A stretch of 64,000 nucleotides of DNA from Solwaraspora sp. WMMD792 (GTDB taxonomy: Bacteria > Actinomycetota > Actinomycetes > Mycobacteriales > Micromonosporaceae). The DNA is taken from assembly GCF_029626105.1 (NCBI RefSeq), contig NZ_JARUBH010000009.1:2356001-2420000 (forward strand), given 5' to 3'. The notes under the pieces were generated by a model. The model was not told the origin of the DNA, did not search any database, and saw only the letters and a program-made list of their open reading frames with translations. Position numbers and translations under genes: made by a program. Positions within the stretch are counted from its first letter, which is position 1. Each line of letters starts with the position of its first letter. Shown here piece after piece: positions 9,016-17,416 of this stretch.

Positions 9016-9899
9016 TCCGCAAGCAGGGCCTTCACCGAGTCCGTCAGGTCGTAGCTGGGTGACCAGCCGAGCACCTGCCGGGCACGGCTGATGTCCGCGC
9101 ACATCCAGGGGACGGCGGCGGACCGGTTCACCGTCGGGGAAAACTCCCCCGTACCGAGTTCGCCGCTGTGACCAGCGGCCCGGGCCAGACAGGTGACCGC
9201 CTCCCGGACCCCGACCGGCCGCCCGCTGCCCACGTTGAACAGCCGGTGCGGCAGGCGGGTGGCGAGCGCGGCGGCGCGGACCGCGGCGGCGATGTCGCGC
9301 AGGTCGACGAAGTCGCGCACGGTGTCCAGCAGCCGCACCGCCAGCGGTGACCGCCCGCCGCAGCGCAGCAGAGCGGCCGCCCGCCCCAGCGCGCTGTCCA
9401 CCGGCAGGCCCGGCCCGACCGGGTTGAACACCCGCAACGTGACGACCTCGACCCGTCCGTCGGTGCTGACCAGTTCGCCGAACTGGGTGGCGGCCAGGTG
9501 GCTGAACCCGTACGGGCTCACCGGCCTGGCCGGATCGTCCTCGCCCACCGGGCGGCCACTGGGCACGACGCCGTACTCGGCGGCGGAGCCGATCCGCACC
9601 AGCCGGGTGCCGGGCACGACGTCGGCCATCGCCTCGGCGAGCGCGGCCACAGCCTGTAGGTGGATCCGGATCAGCTCGGCGTTGTCACCAACGGTGCGGC
9701 CGGCGCAGTTGACCACGACGTCCGGCCGGACGGCCGCGAGCAGCCGGGCGAGTTCGGCCACGCCCGTCGTGGCGAGATCGCAGTCGGCCCGGGTCGGTGC
9801 GGTCACCACCGCGTCCGCCGTGAGCGCAGCGTGGATCTGCCGGCCCAGCAGTCCGGTGGAGCCGAAGAGCAGGATCCTGGTCCGGCTCAACTGCGGCAC
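8982..9899 (-). CDS. NAD-dependent epimerase/dehydratase (extended SDR), YxxxH variant
   Basis: Nucleotide-sugar-type SDR acting in the cytoplasm, presumably with the sugar transferase encoded just upstream. Seen: Rossmann motif GSTGLLG near the N-terminus, VVNCAGRTVGDN, the Ser region IGSAAEYG, and the catalytic-Tyr region SPYGFSHLAATQFGE; then RVFNPVGPG, DFVDLRDIA and FNVGSGRPVGVREA as in GalE/RmlB/RmlD relatives. The SDR YxxxK lysine is a histidine here (YGFSH), which is unusual and may change or abolish catalysis. The ATG overlaps the upstream sugar transferase by 13 bp. The 3' end overlaps the convergent hydrolase gene. 305 residues. Confidence 0.85.
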   Translation of the reverse strand: MPQLSRTRILLFGSTGLLGRQIHAALTADAVVTAPTRADCDLATTGVAELARLLAAVRPDVVVNCAGRTVGDNAELIRIHLQAVAALAEAMADVVPGTRLVRIGSAAEYGVVPSGRPVGEDDPARPVSPYGFSHLAATQFGELVSTDGRVEVVTLRVFNPVGPGLPVDSALGRAAALLRCGGRSPLAVRLLDTVRDFVDLRDIAAAVRAAALATRLPHRLFNVGSGRPVGVREAVTCLARAAGHSGELGTGEFSPTVNRSAAVPWMCADISRARQVLGWSPSYDLTDSVKALLADHHDGGPHSRR

Positions 9900-10657
9900 C
9901 GGCCGGCCAGGTCACCGCGGGGTCGACGGGAGGTTGCTGCCGAACCGTCGGGCGCGGCGGCCGGGACCGGGCCGGCCGCCGGGACCGGGTCCGGCGGCGT
10001 CGGGGTCCCGGTGAACTCGTGCCAGGTGACCGCCCCCGGCGCGGCGATCCCTTCCCGGCGCAGCACCACCCGGACGGTCTCGACCAGGATCCGCAGGTCG
10101 AGCCGGAGACTGCGATTGTCCACGTACTCGATGTCGTAGGCGAACTTGTCCTCCCAGGCCAGCTCGTTGCGGCCGCGGACCTGGGCCAGGCCGGTGATTC
10201 CGGGTCGCACCTCATGCCGTCGGGCCTGCCAGGGCGTGTAGATCTCCAGGTACTTCACCAGGTGGGGACGCGGGCCGACCAGGCTCATCTCACCGCGCAG
10301 GACGTTCCACAACTCGGGCAGTTCGTCGAGGCTGCTGGCGCGCAGCCAGCGGCCGACCGGCGTGAGCCGGTCGGCGTCGGTGACCAGGCCGCGGGCCGGA
10401 TCCACCTTGAGCATGGTGCGAAACTTGACCATCTCGAAGAGTTCGCCGTCCCGGCCGGGTCGCACCTGCCGGAAGAACACCGGCCGGCCCAGCGTAGCGA
10501 GGATGAGCAGGGCGACCCCCGCCAACAGCGGCGCGCCGACGACCAGGGCGGTCGCCGCGCCCACGACGTCGAACACCCGCTTGACCCGGTCGTAGCGGCG
10601 GGGACGACTGGTCGGCATCGTCGGTTCGGCTGCGAGGCAGGCCGCTGGCGAGGTCAT
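9887..10657 (-). CDS. Polyprenyl-phosphate sugar-1-phosphate transferase (WcaJ/WbaP class)
   Basis: Initiating glycosyltransferase that loads a sugar-1-phosphate onto undecaprenyl phosphate for exopolysaccharide or glycoprotein assembly. Seen: one N-terminal hydrophobic re-entrant helix (VVGAATALVVGAPLLAGVALLIL), then RPVFFRQVRPGRDGELFEMVKFRTM, the catalytic DELPELWNVLRGEMSLVGPRP and RPGITGLAQVRGRNEL motifs, and IEYVDNRSLRLDLRILVETVRVVL. The full multi-pass N-terminus of WbaP is absent, as in short PglC-like members. A Pro/Ala-rich tail extends beyond the core. It is first in a two-gene unit with the epimerase. No other polysaccharide genes are close, so the pathway must draw on genes elsewhere. 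Confidence 0.9.
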   Translation of the reverse strand: MTSPAACLAAEPTMPTSRPRRYDRVKRVFDVVGAATALVVGAPLLAGVALLILATLGRPVFFRQVRPGRDGELFEMVKFRTMLKVDPARGLVTDADRLTPVGRWLRASSLDELPELWNVLRGEMSLVGPRPHLVKYLEIYTPWQARRHEVRPGITGLAQVRGRNELAWEDKFAYDIEYVDNRSLRLDLRILVETVRVVLRREGIAAPGAVTWHEFTGTPTPPDPVPAAGPVPAAAPDGSAATSRRPRGDLAGRCRS

Positions 10658-10873
10658 GGACGGGCCTCCAGAAGTAGCTACTCAACTGACAAAAGCTTTG
10701 TAACAGAATGAATACGACCAAGCGTGTCGTTCGCCGTAAATCGGAACATTGGTTGAGTCGTTGCCGTCGGCTCGAGTGACCATGGGACCCGGACCGGTAC
10801 GCTGATCCGCAGGTCAGCTGGTCCGCAGGTCAGCAGGTCAGCAGCACCGACCGGGCCGGCAGAGGGAGGACGC
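10658..10873. promoter_or_regulatory. Divergent promoter region, sugar transferase/AraC regulator
   Basis: 216 bp. A clearly AT-rich pocket around 10675-10760 (including ACAAAAGCTTTGTAACAG, within which AAAGCTTT is a perfect 8-bp palindrome) contrasts with the GC-rich flanks and probably holds the leftward promoter. Further right, GATCCGCAGGTCAGCTGGTC repeats the short element CAGGTCAG three times just before the regulator's ribosome site; this may be an AraC-type site, but that is only a possibility. Confidence 0.4.
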
Positions 10874-11857
10874 GTGCCGCTGCGACGCCAGGGTTTCGAC
10901 GGGCCGGCCGGGCTGCGCGAGTTCAACTCCGCGCTGCGACACACCCTGGTGCAGCAGACCGTCACGATCCGCGATCCGAGCCGGTTCCGTGCCCGCATCA
11001 CCGAGGTGCCACTGGGACCCTTGCGGCTCATCTCCGCCGCGGTCGCCGCGCTGCACTCCTCCCGCCGACCGCACGACACCACCGGACCCGACGCCGCGGA
11101 CGGGGTGTTCCTGCTACTCGGCCAGCGGGCCACCGGCAGCATCACGCATCGGGGCGGCACCGACCCGATCGGCCCGGACCGGCTGGTCGTCGTCCCCGGC
11201 TCAGAGGCGTTCGACGTCGACTACCCGGCACCGGCCCACGTGCTGTTCGTGGCGCTGCCCCGCGCACTCGTCACGGCCCGCTTCCCCGGCCTCGACGGGC
11301 CGGTGCGCTCCGCGGCGTTGGACCCGGTGGGCCGGGCGTTGTGCCGGCAGTTGCCGCACCTGATGAACGCTGCCGCAGCCGCCAGGGCCGGGCAGCGGCC
11401 AGCGGTCGCCGCCATGGTCGACACCACCCTCACCGCCACGCTGCACGGTGCCGGCGTCGCCGTCGACGCCGACCCGGTGGCCGCGCTGCGCACCGCGGCG
11501 GAACGGCTGATCGAGCACTCGCTGGCCGAACCGGCGTTGTCGGTGCCGTGGTTGGCCCGCCGGCTGGCGGTGTCCCCGCGGCAGCTGCACCGGGCGTTCG
11601 CCGCCGACGGCACCACCCCGCACCGCTGGATCCAGCAGCGTCGGCTGGACGCCTGCGCCATCGCGCTCGCCGGGTCCGACGTCCCGGTCGCGCAGCTCGC
11701 CCACCGGTACGGCTTCGCGTCGGCGTCGCATCTTGGAGCACTCTTCCGCACCCGGTACGGCGCCCCGCCCGCGCGGTGGCGCAGCGAGCAACGCGCCGGC
11801 CGACCGGCCGGCCACAGCGGGCAGGATCCCGACAGCGATCCGGCGCGACGGCGATAA
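10874..11857 (+). CDS. AraC-family transcriptional regulator
   Basis: DNA-binding activator. Seen: an N-terminal AraC_binding_2-like sensor part (residues 1 to about 180, with GPLRLISAAVAAL and VFLLLGQRATGSI), then the C-terminal double helix-turn-helix: LSVPWLARRLAVSPRQLHRAF followed by DVPVAQLAHRYGFASASHLGALFRTRYGAPPARWR, a classic AraC/XylS signature. GTG start with GGAGG 4 nt upstream. 327 residues. The downstream hydrolase and amidase on the same strand are its likely targets. Confidence 0.9.
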   Translation: MPLRRQGFDGPAGLREFNSALRHTLVQQTVTIRDPSRFRARITEVPLGPLRLISAAVAALHSSRRPHDTTGPDAADGVFLLLGQRATGSITHRGGTDPIGPDRLVVVPGSEAFDVDYPAPAHVLFVALPRALVTARFPGLDGPVRSAALDPVGRALCRQLPHLMNAAAAARAGQRPAVAAMVDTTLTATLHGAGVAVDADPVAALRTAAERLIEHSLAEPALSVPWLARRLAVSPRQLHRAFAADGTTPHRWIQQRRLDACAIALAGSDVPVAQLAHRYGFASASHLGALFRTRYGAPPARWRSEQRAGRPAGHSGQDPDSDPARRR

Positions 11858-11916
11858 CCCGCCGTGCGCCGGCCGGCCTACCGTCGGGCCCACCGACCGC
11901 GACGGAGGCACCCGAC

Positions 11917-12630
11917 ATGCGTTTCGTTCTCGTCCACGGATCCTGGCACGACGGCAGCTGCTGGGACGGCGTCCGGCAGGTACTCACCGCCGCCGGACAC
12001 GAGGTCCACGCGCCCACCCTGCCGGGCAACGGCGCCGCCGCCGACCCGACGGTGACCTTCGCACGCACCGCCGGTGCCGTCGCCGAACTGATCAGGCGGG
12101 CCGACCTGCGCGACGTGGTGCTCGTCGGACACAGCCTCGGCGGTGCGGTCGTGCAGGCCGTCGCGGTCGCCGTACCGGACCGGCTCCGCCGCCTGGTGTT
12201 CCACAACGCGTACGTCCTCGCCGATGGCGACACCATCTTCCAGCATGTGCCGCCGTCGGCCGCCGCCGCCTTCACCAGCCTGGCCACCCCGGAAGGCACC
12301 CTGATGCTGCCGTACGAGGCGTTCCGAGCGTTCATCAGCGACGCCGACGAGCAGACCGCCCGCGCCGCCTACGCGCGGCTGACCCCGGAGCCACTGGCCC
12401 GGGCCGCGGAACCGGTCGCGCTGCCCGGGTTCGCCGACCTGCCGGTCCCCCGTTCGTACCTGTACGCGGTCGACGACGTCGCGTTCCCGCCAGACGAGTT
12501 CCGTTGGCATCCCGGCCAGTCGCAGCGGCTCGGCGAGTTCCGGCTGGTCGAGATGCCGGGTTCACACGAGGTCCTGTTCACCGATCCGCAGTCGCTGGCG
12601 GCGAAGCTGGTCGAGGCGGCGGCGGACTGA
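11917..12630 (+). CDS. Alpha/beta hydrolase, EstC/salicylate-esterase-like
   Basis: Cytoplasmic serine esterase of the pyrethroid-hydrolase/hydroxynitrile-lyase type. Seen: FVLVHGSWHDGSCWDGV at the N-terminus (oxyanion hole), nucleophile VLVGHSLGGAVVQ with Ser73, and the catalytic histidine stretch EMPGSHEVLFTDPQSLA. 237 residues, typical. ATG 11917 is preceded by GACGGAGG; the open frame extends upstream through the AraC gene but that part is antisense-like noise. It lies 59 bp after the AraC regulator and 41 bp before the amidase, probably one transcript. The substrate is unknown; with the amidase, ester/amide breakdown of a common compound is a reasonable guess. Confidence 0.87.
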   Translation: MRFVLVHGSWHDGSCWDGVRQVLTAAGHEVHAPTLPGNGAAADPTVTFARTAGAVAELIRRADLRDVVLVGHSLGGAVVQAVAVAVPDRLRRLVFHNAYVLADGDTIFQHVPPSAAAAFTSLATPEGTLMLPYEAFRAFISDADEQTARAAYARLTPEPLARAAEPVALPGFADLPVPRSYLYAVDDVAFPPDEFRWHPGQSQRLGEFRLVEMPGSHEVLFTDPQSLAAKLVEAAAD

Positions 12631-12671
12631 CCACCCGTCGACCGGGTGGGGCTCGAACGGGAGGCGGGGCA

Positions 12672-14120
12672 TTGGAGCTACTGGACGGGTCGATCATCGA
12701 GCTGACCGCCGCCGTACGGTCCGGCCGGGTGCACGCCCGGGAGGTCGTCGAGGCGGCGGTACGCCGCATCGAGGAGCGTGACGCCGGGCTCAACGCGGTG
12801 GTGGCGGTCGACTCCGAACCGGCGCTGCGTCGCCTGGCCGCCGCCGGTGGCCGACCGGTCGGACCGCTGGCCGGGCTGCCGTACCTGGTCAAGGACCTGC
12901 ACGCCGAGGTCGCCGGCTTTCCGCTGACCCGGGGTAGCCGGCTGGCCGTCGGCCTGGCACCGGCCGGTACGAGCACGTTGCTGCGCCGCCTGGAACAGGC
13001 CGGAGCGCTGATCATCGGACGGACCAACTCGCCGGAGTTCGGGCTGAACATCACCACCGAGCCGGTGCTGCACGGGCCGACCCGCAACCCGTGGCGGCCG
13101 GACCGGTCCGCCGGTGGCTCCAGCGGCGGCGCGGCCGTGGCGGTTGCCGCGGGGATGGTGCCGGCGGCGCACGCCAGCGACAGCGGCGGGTCCATCCGGA
13201 TCCCGTCGGCCTGGTGCGGCGTCATCGGCTTCAAGCCGACCCGAGGCCGCAACCCGGCCGGGCCGTACCGGGTGGACGACTGGTCGGGGCTCAGCCACGA
13301 GCACGCCATCACCCGCACCGTCGCGGACTCCGCGTTGTTGCTGGCCGTCAGCAGCGGGTTGGCCGCCGGCGAGCCGTACCCGGTGGACGGTGTCCAGTGG
13401 ACTGGTGCGGTCGGTTCGACGGGTCCCGGCCGGGCCCTGCGGGTCGGGCTGCTCACCGAGGCACCCGACGGCACCCCGGTACATCCGGCGTACCGGGGTG
13501 CCGCCGAGTCCGTCGCAGCCGAGCTGGCCGCCGCCGGTCACCGGGTGGTCCCGGTCGGGCCGGTGGAGCCGGCCGGCCGGCTCGGCCCGGTGCTCGGTGC
13601 GGTCATCGCCGGCCACCTGGCCACCGCGGTCGACGACATCTGCGCCGCCACCGGACGGTACGCCGGGCCGGACACTCTGGAACCGGCGGTGCTCGACCTC
13701 GTCGAGCGGGGCCGGCGGGCCGATGCCCGTACCCAGGTCCGGGCGACGATGGCACTGCGCCGGCTCGCCGGTGAGCTGGCTGCCGTCCTCGACGGCGTCG
13801 ACCTGCTGCTCAGCCCGACCACCGCGCGGCCGGCACCACCGCTCGGGCAGCTGCACACCGACCGGCCGGCCGGCGAGCTGTTTCGAGAGATCTTCGCGAT
13901 CTCGCCGTTCGTGGGAATGTTCAACGTGACCGGCGGGCCGGCGATCAGTCTGCCCTGGGGGCGCGACGACGCCGGGATGCCGATCGGGGTGCAGCTCGGC
14001 GCGCGGCCGGGCGACGACCGCACCGTCCTCGCCGTGGCGGCGGCGTTGGAGGCGACCCGGCCCGACCTGGTCAGGCCCGGCCCCGCCCCGGCGGGCACGG
14101 GTCACGGCGACCCGGCCTGA
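12672..14120 (+). CDS. Amidase-signature family hydrolase
   Basis: Ser-cisSer-Lys amidase related to GatA and indoleacetamide/aliphatic amidases. Seen: the lysine in PYLVKDLHAEVAG (Lys74), the cis-serine loop SAGGSSGGAAVAVAAGM and the nucleophile loop HASDSGGSIRIPSAWCGVIG, followed by FKPTRGRNP and the C-terminal VTGGPAISLPWGRDDAGMPIGVQ. 482 residues, normal length. I take the TTG at 12672 as the start because CGGGAGGCGG sits just upstream; there is no closer ATG or GTG. No gatB or gatC is adjacent, so this is a catabolic amidase and not the tRNA amidotransferase. Confidence 0.88.
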   Translation: MELLDGSIIELTAAVRSGRVHAREVVEAAVRRIEERDAGLNAVVAVDSEPALRRLAAAGGRPVGPLAGLPYLVKDLHAEVAGFPLTRGSRLAVGLAPAGTSTLLRRLEQAGALIIGRTNSPEFGLNITTEPVLHGPTRNPWRPDRSAGGSSGGAAVAVAAGMVPAAHASDSGGSIRIPSAWCGVIGFKPTRGRNPAGPYRVDDWSGLSHEHAITRTVADSALLLAVSSGLAAGEPYPVDGVQWTGAVGSTGPGRALRVGLLTEAPDGTPVHPAYRGAAESVAAELAAAGHRVVPVGPVEPAGRLGPVLGAVIAGHLATAVDDICAATGRYAGPDTLEPAVLDLVERGRRADARTQVRATMALRRLAGELAAVLDGVDLLLSPTTARPAPPLGQLHTDRPAGELFREIFAISPFVGMFNVTGGPAISLPWGRDDAGMPIGVQLGARPGDDRTVLAVAAALEATRPDLVRPGPAPAGTGHGDPA

Positions 14121-14200
14121 CCCCCTGGCCCGCCGGCACCCCAGCCTGACCCGCCGGCACCTCAGCCTGACCCCCTGGCCCGCCGGTGTCCCGGCCTGAC
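14115..14200. repeat. Imperfect tandem repeats of 29/21/29 bp
   Basis: Units starting GCCTGACC at 14115, 14144, 14165 and 14194 contain the core CCCGCCGGCAC or CCCGCCGGTGT. Units 1 and 3 are 29 bp and unit 2 lacks 8 internal bases. The amidase stop codon is inside the first unit, so the array forms its 3' untranslated region. GC-rich slippage or a transcript-end structure are both possible. Confidence 0.7.
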
Positions 14201-14470
14201 CCCGGTCGACCGGCGTCGCCGGTCAGACCTACCCCATTCGCTGCGGCCGGCGCAGCCAGGCAGACAGCCATGTTCGGGTGGGCGACCGGCGGACGGCCGG
14301 TGGATGAGCGGATTCCCGGTTGCGGCCGACCTACCGGCCAAGGAGCGGCACCGCCAGTTCCGCAGGTCAGCCGAGCGGCCAAGATCCAAATTCGTTCGCC
14401 GCCCCTCTTGACATCCCACAAGCTCGGGCGTAAACAAACCTGAAGCAAAACGAAACGGCGGTGAAACCAC
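14121..14470. promoter_or_regulatory. 350-bp leader of the PTS operon
   Basis: No gene. Left part: the tandem repeats and the palindrome CCGGTCGACCGG (14202-14213), which may end amidase transcription. Right part: GC content falls sharply from about 14390, where TTGACA at 14408-14413 is followed after 17 bp by TAAACA, a plausible sigma-70-like promoter, and then by an A-rich stretch of CAAA/GAAA repeats at 14432-14456. The ribosome site GGCGGTGA precedes the ATG at 14471. Confidence 0.6.
14432..14456 (+). promoter_or_regulatory. Putative DeoR-type operator for the PTS operon
   Basis: Tandem A-rich elements AAACAAACC, GCAAAACG and CGAAAC form a quasi-direct repeat overlapping the presumed -10 region, just before the DeoR regulator gene. 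DeoR/SugR/FruR-like repressors commonly bind clusters of CAAA/TTTG elements, so autoregulation of the operon is likely. This is an inference from position and composition. Confidence 0.45.
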
Positions 14471-15232
14471 ATGTACGCCGAGGAACGGCAGCAGGAGATC
14501 GTCCGGCTGGCCCGGGCCGACGGGCGGGTCGACGTGACCGCGCTCGCCGAGTCACTCAACGTGACCGCCGAGACGATCCGGCGCGATCTCACCACCCTCG
14601 AGCGGGCCGGCGTACTGCGTCGGGTGCACGGCGGTGCGATCCCGGTCGAACGGATCGGCTTCGAGCCCGCGCTCGCCACCCGGGACGCGGTGCTGACCAC
14701 CGAGAAGGAACGGATCGCCAAGGCCGCGCTGGCCGAGCTGCCCCACGAGGGCGCGATCATCCTGGACGCCGGCACCACCACCGCCCGGCTGGCCGCGATC
14801 CTGCCGGCCGACCGGGAACTCACGGTCGTGATCAACTCGCCGGCGCTGGCCACCGTCCTCGGTGCCCGCAGCAACCTCAACGTCCTGCTGCTGGGCGGCC
14901 GGGTACGCGGTCGCACGATGGCCACCGTCGACGACTGGGCGCTTCGTCCACTCGCCGACGTGTACGTCGACGTGGCCTTCATCGGCACCAACGGCTGTTC
15001 CGTCGAGCGTGGTCTGACCACACCGGACCCGGCCGAGGCGGCGGTCAAGCGGGCCATGATCGGCGCCGCCCGCCGGTCGGTCGTGCTGGCCGACCACACC
15101 AAGATCGGCAACGACTACCTGGCCCGGTTCGGCCGGCTCGCCGACATCGACACGCTGATCACCGACAACGGCCTCAACGCGGACCTCGTCGCCGAGGTAG
15201 AAGCGGCCGGGCCACGGGTGGTACGGGCATGA
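14471..15232 (+). CDS. DeoR/GlpR-family sugar-phosphate-responsive repressor
   Basis: First gene of the PTS operon and presumably its repressor, released by a sugar phosphate. Seen: DeoR helix-turn-helix at the N-terminus (RQQEIVRLARADGRVDVTALA, NVTAETIRRDLTTLERAGVLRRVHGGAIP, the family hallmark), then a DeoR-C sensor domain resembling ribose-5-phosphate isomerase (IILDAGTTTARLA, INSPALATVL, GGRVRGRTMATVDDWA, ADHTKIGNDYLARFG). 253 residues. Its stop overlaps the kinase ATG (ATGA). Confidence 0.93.
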   Translation: MYAEERQQEIVRLARADGRVDVTALAESLNVTAETIRRDLTTLERAGVLRRVHGGAIPVERIGFEPALATRDAVLTTEKERIAKAALAELPHEGAIILDAGTTTARLAAILPADRELTVVINSPALATVLGARSNLNVLLLGGRVRGRTMATVDDWALRPLADVYVDVAFIGTNGCSVERGLTTPDPAEAAVKRAMIGAARRSVVLADHTKIGNDYLARFGRLADIDTLITDNGLNADLVAEVEAAGPRVVRA

Positions 15233-16173
15233 TCCTCACCCTCACCCTCAACCCCAGTCTGGACCGCGCCGTCGAGATCGACGACCTGGTCCGCGGCGAG
15301 GTCATCCGGGCCACCGGTGCCCGCCTGGACCCCGGTGGCAAAGGCGTCAACGTGTCCCGGGCGCTGCTCGCCAACGGCGTACCGTCGGTCGCCGTGCTGC
15401 CCTGCGGCGGCGACGAGGGCGGTCAACTCGTCCGGCTGCTGGCCGCCGAGGGGGTCGAGGTGGTCGCCGTGCCGATCGCCGGGCGGACCCGGTCCAACAT
15501 CACCCTCGCCGAGCCGGACGGCACCGTCACCAAGGTCAACGAGCCCGGGCCGACCCTGAGCCGGGAGGAGTTCGACGCGATCACCGCCCGGCTGCTGGAC
15601 ACCGCGCACCAGGCCGACTGGGTGGTGGTCTGCGGCAGTCTGCCACCGGGACTGCCGGTGGACGGGTTCACCGCGCTGTGCCGGCAGTTGCTCGACGCCG
15701 GGCTCCGGCTCGCCGTCGACACCAGCGGCCCACCGCTGCGGGCCGCCGCCGAGGCCGGAGCCGATTTGGTCAAACCCAACCGGGAGGAGCTGGCCGAGGC
15801 CGTCGGGCGGCCGCTGGACGGCCTCGGCGACGTGGTCCACGCCGCCCGACAGGTCCGCGCCTGGGGTGCCGGCACCGTGCTGGCCAGCCTCGGGGCGCAG
15901 GGTGCCGTGCTGGTCGACGCCGACGGGGTGCGCACCGGCGACTCCCCCGTCGACCAGCCGCGCAGCACGGTCGGCGCCGGTGACGCGCTGCTCGCCGGTT
16001 TCCTCGCCGCAGGTGCCAGCGGGCCGGACGCCCTCGCCGAAGGGCTGGCCTGGGGGGCGGCGGCGGTCAGCCTGCCGGGCAGCCGGATGCCGGGGCCGGC
16101 CGACCTGCGCCGGCACACCGTACGACTGCACCCCCGACCGGATGACCTGCAACAACTCGTCACCCAAGGATGA
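15229..16173 (+). CDS. fruK: PfkB-family 1-phosphofructokinase/ketohexose-phosphate kinase
   Basis: ATP-dependent kinase that adds the second phosphate to a ketohexose phosphate, feeding glycolysis. Seen: LTLNPSLDRAVEID and LDPGGKGVNVSRALLANG (PfkB N-terminal signature), RSNITLAEPDGTVTKVNEPG, VVCGSLPPGLP, LVKPNREELAEAVG, and the catalytic anion-hole motif STVGAGDALLAGFLA. 314 residues. These are FruK/LacC-group motifs. With a mannitol-class EII and a polyol dehydrogenase in the same operon, the true substrate may be fructose-1-phosphate, fructose-6-phosphate or tagatose-6-phosphate, so the symbol is tentative. Translationally coupled to the DeoR gene. Confidence 0.88.
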   Translation: MILTLTLNPSLDRAVEIDDLVRGEVIRATGARLDPGGKGVNVSRALLANGVPSVAVLPCGGDEGGQLVRLLAAEGVEVVAVPIAGRTRSNITLAEPDGTVTKVNEPGPTLSREEFDAITARLLDTAHQADWVVVCGSLPPGLPVDGFTALCRQLLDAGLRLAVDTSGPPLRAAAEAGADLVKPNREELAEAVGRPLDGLGDVVHAARQVRAWGAGTVLASLGAQGAVLVDADGVRTGDSPVDQPRSTVGAGDALLAGFLAAGASGPDALAEGLAWGAAAVSLPGSRMPGPADLRRHTVRLHPRPDDLQQLVTQG

Positions 16174-16241
16174 CCCGTCACCTCGATACCCCAGACCGAT
16201 CGCCTACTCCCTACCCCCGCACATAGAAGGAGCAGCAGACC

Positions 16242-17414
16242 ATGGCCACCGACTACACACCCCAGGTGCAGGGCACCGGGGTAAAGGCCACGATCCAGAG
16301 AATCGGCGGCTACCTCGCCGGCATGGTGATGCCCAACATCGGCGCGTTCATCGCCTGGGGTCTGATCACCGCGCTGTTCATCCCCACCGGATGGATCCCC
16401 AACGCGACCCTGGCCGAACTCGTCGACCCGATGATCCTGACGCTGCTGCCGGTCCTGATCGGCTACACCGGTGGCCGGCTGGTGCACGGCCAGCGCGGCG
16501 CGGTGGTCGGCGCGGTCGCCACGGTCGGCATCATCGTCGGCGCCGACATCCCCATGTTCCTCGGTGCGATGATCATCGGCCCGCTGACCGCGTACCTGCT
16601 GAAGCTCTTCGACGGCCTGATCGAGGACAAGATCCCGGCCGGCTTCGAAATGTTGATCAACAACTTCTCCGCCGGCATCATCGGCGGTGGTATGGCGCTG
16701 GTCGGCACCTGGGTGATCGGCCCGGTGGTGCAGACCGTCACCGACGCCGCCGGATCCGCGGTGGACTGGATGGTCAATCACAGCCTGCTGCCGTTCGTGT
16801 CGATCCTGGTCGAGCCGGCCAAGGTGCTGTTCCTCAACAACGCGATCAACCACGGCGTGTTCGGTCCGCTGGGCGTCGCCGAGGCGGCCACCGACGGCGA
16901 CTCGATCCTGTTCATGATCGAGTCGAACCCCGGCCCGGGTCTCGGCCTGTTGGTCGCCTTCCTGCTGTTCGGCCCCCGGCTGCTGCGCGCCAGCACCCCG
17001 GCAGCGATCATCATCCACTTCCTCGGCGGCATCCACGAGATCTACTTCCCGTACGTGCTGATGAAGCCGCGGCTGATCCTCGCCATGATCGCCGGCGGCG
17101 CGGCCGGTGTGTGGACCTTCATGGTCACCGGTGCCGGTCTGGTCGCCACCCCGTCGCCGGGCAGCATCTTCGCCTACTTCGCGGTCACTCCCCGGGGCGG
17201 CTGGTTCGGCGTCCTGCTCGGCGTGATCATCTCCGCGGCGGTCTCCTTCGCGGTCGCCTCGGTGCTGCTCGGCTTCGGCCGCGGCGAGGGCAAGGAACCG
17301 GTCGAGGAGAACACCGGCCCGCAGGCCGTCACCACGGACACGCCCGCCGGTGCGCACGCGTACCACGCCACCCCGACCGCCGGTACCCACCGGCCGACCG
17401 CCACGGAGGCATGA
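16242..17414 (+). CDS. mtlA: PTS EIIC permease, mannitol class
   Basis: Membrane channel domain of a phosphotransferase system, importing a hexitol while it is phosphorylated by EIIB. Seen: several hydrophobic segments beginning GGYLAGMVMPNIGAFIAWG, the conserved FLNNAINHGVFGPLG loop, and the diagnostic GGIHEIYFPYVLMKP motif of mannitol permeases. 390 residues with a hydrophilic Thr/Pro-rich tail and no fused EIIB, which is a separate gene right after it. The RBS AAGGAGCAG precedes ATG 16242. It follows the kinase by 68 bp. The motif strongly suggests mannitol or a close polyol rather than fructose. Confidence 0.9.
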   Translation: MATDYTPQVQGTGVKATIQRIGGYLAGMVMPNIGAFIAWGLITALFIPTGWIPNATLAELVDPMILTLLPVLIGYTGGRLVHGQRGAVVGAVATVGIIVGADIPMFLGAMIIGPLTAYLLKLFDGLIEDKIPAGFEMLINNFSAGIIGGGMALVGTWVIGPVVQTVTDAAGSAVDWMVNHSLLPFVSILVEPAKVLFLNNAINHGVFGPLGVAEAATDGDSILFMIESNPGPGLGLLVAFLLFGPRLLRASTPAAIIIHFLGGIHEIYFPYVLMKPRLILAMIAGGAAGVWTFMVTGAGLVATPSPGSIFAYFAVTPRGGWFGVLLGVIISAAVSFAVASVLLGFGRGEGKEPVEENTGPQAVTTDTPAGAHAYHATPTAGTHRPTATEA

Positions 17415-17416
17415 CG

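Noticed and set aside
8020-9102. N-terminal extension of the debranching enzyme up to 9102
   Set aside because: It runs antisense to the well-supported hydrolase, reads as low-complexity Arg/Gly/His sequence, and a clear ribosome site with ATG lies at 8019.
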